DNA of 6,569 bases from a bacterium (lineage in GTDB: Bacteria > Verrucomicrobiota > Verrucomicrobiia > Chthoniobacterales > Terrimicrobiaceae): positions 1-6,569 of the forward strand of contig RFZT01000137.1 of assembly GCA_009920585.1 (NCBI GenBank), given 5' to 3'. The first letter of the stretch is position 1. Each line of letters begins with the position of its first letter. Both the position numbers and the translations under genes were made by a program. Under the pieces are notes generated by a model. The model was not told the origin of the DNA. It saw only the letters and a list, made by a program, of their open reading frames with translations, and did not search any database. This document shows positions 1 to 5,009 of the stretch, in pieces.

Positions 1-1764
1 CGCATCGCCGAGGTGGCCGCTCGATTCACGCTCGATGCGATGCCTGGTAAACAAATGGCGATCGATGCCGAACTCAACGCAGGCATTATCGATGAAGTCA
101 CCGCCACCACCCGCCGACTCAAAGTCCAAAAAGAAGCGGACTTCTATGGCGCGATGGATGGAGCCAGCAAATTCGTCCGAGGCGATGCCGTGGCTGGCAT
201 CCTCATCACCATCATCAATGTTCTGGGCGGATTCGCCATCGGCATGCTCCAGAAGGGATTGCCACTAGAACAAGCCTTAGCGAAATACACGCTCCTCTCC
301 ATCGGTGACGGCCTTGTCTCACAAGTCCCAGCTTTGGTGATTTCCGTCGCCGCAGGCCTTCTAGTGACTCGCACACCAGGTGACAACAACCTCGGCAACC
401 AGATCGGAGCTCAACTCAGCGCCTACCCTCGCGCTGTAACGATCGCTGCGGGACTCATCGGTATCATGGGTCTCGCACCTGGAATGCCCATTCTCCCATT
501 TTTCACCCTTGGTGCCATCACTGGCTTTTTAGCTTACCTACTCAATAAGCAGACCAAGGATTTGGAACCAGCAAAAGGCCTCAAAGGTGCCTTGGCACTC
601 CCTTCCCCTGGTAGCGGACGCGGTGGTGGTCCCAACCAAGGCGGTTCTGGACAGCAAGGCGCAGAGAACAAAGGGCCTGAAGATTTCCATCGCCTCATTG
701 AAACGGAAGTACTCTCGATCGAAGTCGGGTATGGTCTGCTGCGATTGGCCGATAAAACCCAAGGCGGCGAGTTGCTTGACCGCATCACGGGCGTTCGTAA
801 GGGCTTCGCCCGCGACAACGGCATGGTCATTCCTCCTATTGCCATTCGCGATAGTTTGGAACTGGAGCCGAACGAGTATCGATTCATGCTGCGAGGCAAA
901 TCCATTGCCAGCGCCTCTTTGATACCAAATCGATGGCTGGCGATGAATGTCAGCGGCAGCCACGTCACCCTCAAAGGCGTTCCCACCCACGAGCCCGTCT
1001 TCGGAATCGAGGCCGTTTGGATCGCTGAGGAAGAAAAGCGCACGGCCGAAATCAATGGCTACAGCGTGGTTGATGCCGTTTCGGTGCTCATCACCCATCT
1101 TGCGGAAACCCTCAAAAATATCGCCCACCACATTCTCACTCGTCAAGAGGTACAAAGCCTCATCGACCGCGTTAAGGAATCCAATCCCGCCCTCGTCGCC
1201 GAACTGCTGCCTGATCTCGTAAACCTTGGCATCCTCCAACGAATCCTTCAAAGTCTGCTTCGCGAAGGCGTTCCCATCAGAAACCTCCCACTCATTCTCG
1301 AAGCCGTTGCGGACTTTGCCCCAGTCACCAAAAATCCCGACGAGCTTGCCGAACAAGTCCGCCGCAGACTCGGCACCTATTTCATTGCCCAATATGAAAC
1401 CGAGCCAGGTTTGGTCAAAGCGATCACGATCGATCCTCGCTTGGAACAAACCCTCATTAATCGTATTCAGCGCTCGCATTTTGAGACCACCCTCGCTCTG
1501 GATGCGCACTCGGCACAGTATCTCCTGAGAGAACTAACAGTACGCTCCAACTCGATGGCAGAACAAGGCCTGTCTGCGATCGCCATTGTAAGCGCGGAGC
1601 TTCGCTTGGCCCTTAAGCGCTTCTTCGAGCCTTCTCTTCCCAAACTTGTTGTTCTTTCTTATCAGGAACTTCCACCTCAAACAGAAATTCAAAATATGGG
1701 CATTATTTTGCCGCCTCAGGGAGATAAGACAACCCCTGATGCTCTGCACCACGCTGTATCCTAA
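1..1764 (+). CDS. flhA: Flagellar export gate protein FlhA, 5'-truncated by the window edge
   Basis: FlhA forms the inner-membrane gate of the flagellar type III secretion apparatus. Its cytoplasmic ring docks chaperone-substrate complexes and couples proton flow to export. The reading frame is open from base 1 and gives 587 residues. Residue 1 aligns with Salmonella Arg147 without gaps through Asp249. The functionally important charged residues Arg147, Arg154, Asp158, Lys203, Asp208 and Asp249 are therefore all present (window residues 1, 8, 12, 57, 62 and 103). The family signature MPGKQMAID lies at residues 14-22. Four membrane segments follow, at about 62-83, 96-121, 145-160 and 163-181; the first four of the usual eight lie upstream. 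A Gly-rich linker (201-228) leads to the cytoplasmic domain, which ends near LPKLVVLSYQEL. A GTG at base 13 is internal, not the start. Compared with Salmonella (692 residues) the full protein would have about 733, the excess being in the linker and a short C-terminal tail. Identification is secure. Confidence 0.98.
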   Translation, partial: RIAEVAARFTLDAMPGKQMAIDAELNAGIIDEVTATTRRLKVQKEADFYGAMDGASKFVRGDAVAGILITIINVLGGFAIGMLQKGLPLEQALAKYTLLSIGDGLVSQVPALVISVAAGLLVTRTPGDNNLGNQIGAQLSAYPRAVTIAAGLIGIMGLAPGMPILPFFTLGAITGFLAYLLNKQTKDLEPAKGLKGALALPSPGSGRGGGPNQGGSGQQGAENKGPEDFHRLIETEVLSIEVGYGLLRLADKTQGGELLDRITGVRKGFARDNGMVIPPIAIRDSLELEPNEYRFMLRGKSIASASLIPNRWLAMNVSGSHVTLKGVPTHEPVFGIEAVWIAEEEKRTAEINGYSVVDAVSVLITHLAETLKNIAHHILTRQEVQSLIDRVKESNPALVAELLPDLVNLGILQRILQSLLREGVPIRNLPLILEAVADFAPVTKNPDELAEQVRRRLGTYFIAQYETEPGLVKAITIDPRLEQTLINRIQRSHFETTLALDAHSAQYLLRELTVRSNSMAEQGLSAIAIVSAELRLALKRFFEPSLPKLVVLSYQELPPQTEIQNMGIILPPQGDKTTPDALHHAVS

Positions 1765-1789
1765 ACAATTAAGCCCCCCATGGACCATT

Positions 1790-1827
1790 CACATCGGCAT
1801 TATTTTCCCTCTACTGTGACCGATATG
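1790..1827. repeat. Imperfect inverted repeat upstream of the promoter candidate
   Basis: CACATCGG (1790-1797) and CCGATATG (1820-1827) are inverted copies matching at 7 of 8 positions, separated by 22 bases. They lie about 100-140 bases upstream of the start site predicted from the sigma-54 promoter candidate, a usual distance for enhancer-binding activators of sigma-54. The arms are short and the spacer long, and no U tract follows, so this is not a terminator. A role as an activator site is inference only. Confidence 0.25.
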
Positions 1828-1901
1828 ATGCAAGAATTACGAAAGTGCTGATAGAAATCTGTGAATTGCCCTTTTTAAGAGATTTTCAAACTCGAAAAAT
1901 A

Positions 1902-1918
1902 TTGGCTCAATAATTGCT
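1902..1918 (+). promoter_or_regulatory. Candidate sigma-54 (RpoN) -24/-12 promoter for the fliA-motAB operon
   Basis: The sequence TTGGCTCAATAATTGCT fits the RpoN consensus TGGCACG-N4-TTGCW at 10 of 12 positions. The near-invariant GG (1904-1905) and GC (1916-1917) are present with exactly the required 10 bases between them. Transcription would start near base 1929, about 26 bases before the next gene's ATG. The site sits in the only sizeable non-coding gap of the window, directly before the operon. Alternative sigma-70 readings, such as TATGAT at 1927-1932 with TTGGCT 19 bases upstream, are weaker because of the long spacer. Sigma-54 control of fliA is known in other flagellates such as Vibrio and Pseudomonas. 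Confidence 0.6.
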
Positions 1919-1954
1919 GTGAGAACTATGATTTTTTGAAGTAATCCCGTTCAA

Positions 1955-2248
1955 ATGCAATATTTCACACTCATCGGCGGCTTTATTGGCTTTGTTTTGA
2001 CATTGGCCGCCAGCATTTTATCTGGAAAAGAATTGGGAACCTCCGTTTTCAACGCGACCGTGGGATGCGTGATTATTGCCTTCCTCTTTCGTGGATTCCG
2101 TTTTGTCACGGAATATTGCGCGCAGCAAGTCGTGAGTGAACGCTTGCGTCTTCGCGACGAGGAAAACGCCGCCGCTGCGGAGGCTGCTACCCTAGAGAAG
2201 AGCCAAGCCGATGAGACTGCCAGCAGCACATCCAACTCACCTGCGTGA
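1955..2248 (+). CDS. Small two-helix membrane protein of unknown function
   Basis: The gene encodes 97 residues that I do not recognise as a named family. A first hydrophobic helix spans about residues 3-22, a short loop carries SGKELGTS, and a second helix spans about 31-48. A basic stretch after helix two (RGFRF) suggests by the positive-inside rule that the C-terminus is cytoplasmic. Residues 53-97 are charged and Ala/Glu-rich, with a short helical or coiled-coil-like part (about 55-84) and a disordered Ser/Thr tail. The ATG is the first start after the sigma-54 promoter candidate; only a weak GAAG (1938-1941) precedes it, 13 bases away. It overlaps or abuts fliA, so the two are almost certainly cotranscribed and probably translationally coupled. 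It occupies the place between flhA and fliA where many bacteria carry flhF and flhG. A role near the export gate or motor is inferred from position alone. Confidence 0.75.
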   Translation: MQYFTLIGGFIGFVLTLAASILSGKELGTSVFNATVGCVIIAFLFRGFRFVTEYCAQQVVSERLRLRDEENAAAAEAATLEKSQADETASSTSNSPA

Positions 2249-2250
2249 AA

Positions 2251-3045
2251 ATGATACATCACGCAGAACTCACAGAACACGCTCCCCCGCTGGATGCCCG
2301 AAAGTACTCCGCTGTCATGCGAGCCTATGGCGAAGCCACGCAAACAGAAGAAGAGTTTCTAAAATCCCACCTCCCCTTGGTTAAGTCCGTTGTGGACCGA
2401 ATGAGGGCCAGTCTGCCCGCACATGTGGAAGTCGATGATCTTTACAGCGTCGGCTTGCTGGGCCTCATCCAAGCCCAACGCCGCTTCGATCCCTCACATG
2501 GGGTCACCTTTTCCACCTTTGCCACCCTGCGCATAAGGGGATCCGTATTAGACGAACTCCGGCGGGCAGATTGGCTAAGCCGATCTCTCCGAGTCAAAGC
2601 CAAAAAAATCACCGACGTCATCTCCTCCTTCGAGCAAAAAGTCGGCCGCCCCTCCACAGAGGCGGAAATCGCCGCCGAACTTGGCATCTCCACAGAGGAA
2701 TATGTCGCCCTTCTGGACGAACTCCGTCCGTTAAGCTATGTCGAGTTGGATGCATCCTCTCTCCACGATGACGATAACTCGAACCAACACGAGTTTGTGG
2801 CTGATGAAAAACAGCCCTCCGCCAGCGACGAGGCGATGAAAAAGGAACTCACCAAACTCCTCGTCGATCGCATCCAAAAACTTCCGGATATGCAACGCAA
2901 GATACTTGCAATGTATTATTTCGAAAACCTCAGACTGGCAGAAATCGCAAAGGTGTTCGGTGTTACCGAATCCCGCATCTGCCAAATCCATACCCAAGCC
3001 GTTCTCAGTCTCAAAACCTACATTCAATCAGCCGCAACCCGCTAA
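2251..3045 (+). CDS. fliA: Flagellar RNA polymerase sigma factor FliA (sigma-28)
   Basis: FliA directs RNA polymerase to late flagellar promoters, such as those of flagellin and chemotaxis genes, and is normally held inactive by FlgM until the hook is complete. From the ATG at 2251 the protein has 264 residues. Region 2 spans about 36-110 and contains the typical VDDLYSVGLLGLIQA and FSTFATLRIRGSVLDELR segments. Region 3 spans about 115-168 and contains GRPSTEAEIAAELGIS. An acidic linker lies at 170-195. Region 4 spans about 200-258, with a helix-turn-helix at 229-250 (LAEIAKVFGVTESRICQIH) for -35 recognition. It is about 25 residues longer than the E. coli protein, mostly at the N-terminus. 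A GTG at 2245 overlapping the previous stop could add two residues (266 in total). I prefer the ATG, which lies two bases after that stop; neither has a clear ribosome binding site. The FliA/WhiG subfamily assignment rests on the region 2 sequence and the motAB neighbours. Confidence 0.96.
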   Translation: MIHHAELTEHAPPLDARKYSAVMRAYGEATQTEEEFLKSHLPLVKSVVDRMRASLPAHVEVDDLYSVGLLGLIQAQRRFDPSHGVTFSTFATLRIRGSVLDELRRADWLSRSLRVKAKKITDVISSFEQKVGRPSTEAEIAAELGISTEEYVALLDELRPLSYVELDASSLHDDDNSNQHEFVADEKQPSASDEAMKKELTKLLVDRIQKLPDMQRKILAMYYFENLRLAEIAKVFGVTESRICQIHTQAVLSLKTYIQSAATR

Positions 3046-3060
3046 ACTACAAAAAACAAT

Positions 3061-3933
3061 ATGATTCTCATTATCGGATACCTCATCGTCATCGGAGCCA
3101 CACTCGGAGGGTTCATGCTCGCAGGCGGAAACCCCATGCTCCTAATGCAAGTATCGGAATTTGTCAGTATCGGTGGCATTGCGATCGGTTTAGTAGTTAT
3201 TGCCAGTCCGTTAGCTCTACTCATAGCCCTAGTTGGAAAAATTAAGGTCGCTTTGAAAAATGAAGCCGTTTCGAAATCGGAATTCATCGACCTATTAAAG
3301 TTGCTATACGAACTTTTCTCTAAAGCACGTCGAGGTGGACTCATCGCGATCGAAGATGACGTCCTCGCCCCTAAAGATAGCCAGATTTTTTCAAAATACC
3401 CCTCCTTCATTAATCACCCTGAACGCGTTGAGTTTCTTTGTAACAGCCTCAAACCCATCATTGACGGTCGCCTCAAACCGGAGCAGCTTTCAACCATGCT
3501 TCAAGGCGACTACGACGCTAAAGAAGAGGAAGCCTCCCACCCCGTTCATGTACTCAACCTTCTGGGCGACTCGCTCCCAGGTATTGGTATCATCGCCGCT
3601 GTAATGGGAATCATTAACACCATGGCATCTATTAGCGATGGCCCTGAAGCCGTGGGCGAGCATGTGGCCGCCGCGCTCGTGGGCACCTTCCTCGGCGTTT
3701 TGGGCGCTTATGGATTTGTGAATCCACTCAGCGCCCGTATCAAACTCAACAACTCCGTGGAGATGCAATACTTCGCCGTCATTATGAAAGGCGTTGTGGG
3801 CTTCACCGGCGGAATGTCTCCGATTATGGCAGTGGAAGCCGCTCGCCGTGCCATCGACCCACATACGCAACCCACCTCGGATGAAGTCGAAGAAATGGTC
3901 AAAAATATCGGCTCCAGCTCTGGAAGCAACTAA
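3061..3933 (+). CDS. motA: Flagellar motor stator protein MotA
   Basis: MotA forms the pentameric ring of the stator unit around a MotB dimer and pushes on the rotor protein FliG as protons pass. The 290 residues are close to the 295 of E. coli MotA. Four membrane helices are visible at about 1-20, 34-57, 169-190 and 201-223, with a large cytoplasmic loop between the second and third. Key residues fall at the same numbers as in E. coli: Arg90 and Glu98 in the loop (RRGGLIAIED), which interact with FliG; Pro173 in helix three (DSLPGIG); and Pro222 in helix four (YGFVNPL). Ala180 stands where sodium-type PomA proteins have a Thr, which favours proton drive. The start lies 15 bases after fliA with an A-rich leader and no Shine-Dalgarno sequence. 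The motB start follows two bases after its stop. Identification is secure. Confidence 0.97.
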   Translation: MILIIGYLIVIGATLGGFMLAGGNPMLLMQVSEFVSIGGIAIGLVVIASPLALLIALVGKIKVALKNEAVSKSEFIDLLKLLYELFSKARRGGLIAIEDDVLAPKDSQIFSKYPSFINHPERVEFLCNSLKPIIDGRLKPEQLSTMLQGDYDAKEEEASHPVHVLNLLGDSLPGIGIIAAVMGIINTMASISDGPEAVGEHVAAALVGTFLGVLGAYGFVNPLSARIKLNNSVEMQYFAVIMKGVVGFTGGMSPIMAVEAARRAIDPHTQPTSDEVEEMVKNIGSSSGSN

Positions 3934-3935
3934 CC

Positions 3936-4706
3936 ATGGCAAAGAAAAAAGACGAACACCACGGCGGGGCATGGAAGGTCGCCTACGCGGACTTTGTTAC
4001 CGCGATGATGGCCCTTTTCATGGTGCTCTGGATTTGCGCCCAGAAACCGGAGGTCCTTGTCTTGGCGTCGCTTTATTTTAAGGATCCGACGCACAAACCC
4101 AATCCTACCACGATCGGGCTGATGCAAAAGGAAATGCAGGCGGCTCAAAAAGACAACGAAGTCAAAGACCAGAAAGAACCCATCAATGAGGGATTCCTCC
4201 GAGCGATCGCGAAGGATTTTTATCGCCTTCTCAATATCAAAGACGACGAAAAACCTCCGATTGATATCAACATCACCTCGGATGGCCTTAAAATGACCAT
4301 CTATGACCGATCCAAAAAACCCATCTTCAAGGATAACACCACAGAAACGACGGATTGGGGCACATTCGTTTTCCAGAATATGGCTTGGCTCGTGGAGCGT
4401 CATAATTTCCAAGTCATGATTGATGGTCACACCCCAACCGGAATGGATTTCGGAACGAAGAAAAACTACACTTCATGGGAACTATCCGCAGATCGAGCCA
4501 ATGCCATCCGTCGGCTCATGGAATACTACGCTGTCGCTCCAAGAAAAATGAAGAGGGTCACCGGTTTTGGCGACACGGATAATTTACCGAACGTCCCTTC
4601 TGACTCCGAAGACAATGATCGCATTACAGTGAGTCTCTCGCTGACACAAATGCCCTCACCCACCCCAACTCCACAGGCCTCCGCAACGCCTGCTGCTAAA
4701 AAATAA
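3936..4706 (+). CDS. motB: Flagellar motor stator protein MotB
   Basis: MotB carries the proton-binding aspartate of the stator and anchors it to peptidoglycan. The 256 residues begin with a basic cytoplasmic stretch and the signature GGAWKVAYADFVTAMMALF. Asp19 in this motif matches the essential Asp32 of E. coli. One membrane helix spans about 18-35. A plug and linker region follows (about 36-105), then an OmpA-like peptidoglycan-binding domain (about 115-236) with DGHT at 163-166, ELSADRAN at 182-189 and NDRI at 227-230. The last motif differs from the usual NRRI but keeps the second Arg. A Pro/Thr-rich tail (239-256) ends the protein. It is shorter than E. coli MotB (308). The ATG is two bases after the motA stop, and GGAAG at 3922-3926 inside the motA end is the best Shine-Dalgarno sequence of the operon. 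The MotB-type rather than PomB-type helix agrees with proton drive. Confidence 0.97.
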   Translation: MAKKKDEHHGGAWKVAYADFVTAMMALFMVLWICAQKPEVLVLASLYFKDPTHKPNPTTIGLMQKEMQAAQKDNEVKDQKEPINEGFLRAIAKDFYRLLNIKDDEKPPIDINITSDGLKMTIYDRSKKPIFKDNTTETTDWGTFVFQNMAWLVERHNFQVMIDGHTPTGMDFGTKKNYTSWELSADRANAIRRLMEYYAVAPRKMKRVTGFGDTDNLPNVPSDSEDNDRITVSLSLTQMPSPTPTPQASATPAAKK

Positions 4707-4714
4707 AAGCCGCA

Positions 4715-5005
4715 ATGAAGGATTTTCTCCAAGGCCGCGCCTCTCTCGATAACGCCCGCACCAAGCCCCAAGGCAGCGACTCGGCCAGCCACTTTCCGCC
4801 AATCGCACACAACGCAACAACCGTTACTTCAGGTAATGCAGGCTCAAATGGCGTCGCTCAGGACATCTCCCTCGATTCCACCGGATCAGACAGTTGCGGG
4901 CAGGAACCCAAGATCGATCTCGTTCATGATAGTGAAGGCCGCATAGGGCACATCGTTGTTACATGCCGTTGCGGGGATCAGATCACCCTCCAGTGCAATT
5001 ACTGA
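4715..5005 (+). CDS. Small protein with a C-terminal Cys-x-Cys motif, function unknown
   Basis: The gene encodes 96 residues that I cannot assign to a named family. Residues 1-60 are polar, rich in Ser, Ala, Asn and Gly, and look disordered, with no signal peptide or membrane helix. Residues 65-96 look like a compact beta-rich unit: KIDLVHDSEGRIGHIVVTC followed by RCGDQITLQCNY. Cys84, Cys86 and Cys94, perhaps with Cys61, could bind a metal or form disulfides. The Cys-x-Cys-Gly pattern followed by a hydrophobic strand and a last Cys resembles a small zinc knuckle, though this is only a visual comparison. It starts 8 bases after motB and ends 4 bases before the next gene, so it belongs to the same transcript. 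A real gene is supported by the tight packing and the organised C-terminus. A role in motility is inferred from context. Confidence 0.75.
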   Translation: MKDFLQGRASLDNARTKPQGSDSASHFPPIAHNATTVTSGNAGSNGVAQDISLDSTGSDSCGQEPKIDLVHDSEGRIGHIVVTCRCGDQITLQCNY

Positions 5006-5009
5006 AAAG

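Noticed and set aside
748..755. Perfect sigma-28 -10 element GCCGATAA inside flhA
   Set aside because: No TAAA-like -35 element lies 15 bases upstream, and the bases encode the conserved Leu-Ala-Asp-Lys stretch of FlhA, so it is most likely chance.
538..1509. 323-codon open frame on the minus strand opposite flhA
   Set aside because: It lies entirely inside flhA, which is unmistakable at the protein level. The antisense product shows no recognisable domain and follows from the codon bias of the real gene.
1819..1854. Sigma-28-like -10 elements ACCGATAT (1819-1826) and GCTGATAG (1847-1854) before the operon
   Set aside because: Neither has a matching TAAA -35 element at about 15 bases. The nearby sigma-54 site is a much better match.
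1881..1900. AT-rich hairpin (TTTTC/GAAAA) after flhA as a terminator
   Set aside because: The stem has only about five A-T dominated pairs and no following T run, so it would not terminate transcription.
2948..2972. Possible sigma-28 promoter (CAAA then ACCGAATC) in the 3' part of fliA, before motA
   Set aside because: The spacer is 13 rather than 15 bases, both elements are imperfect, and the bases encode the conserved helix-turn-helix of FliA.
4203..4210. GCGATCGC octamer resembling the cyanobacterial HIP1 repeat
   Set aside because: I noticed only one copy in the window, and the genes give no sign of a cyanobacterium.
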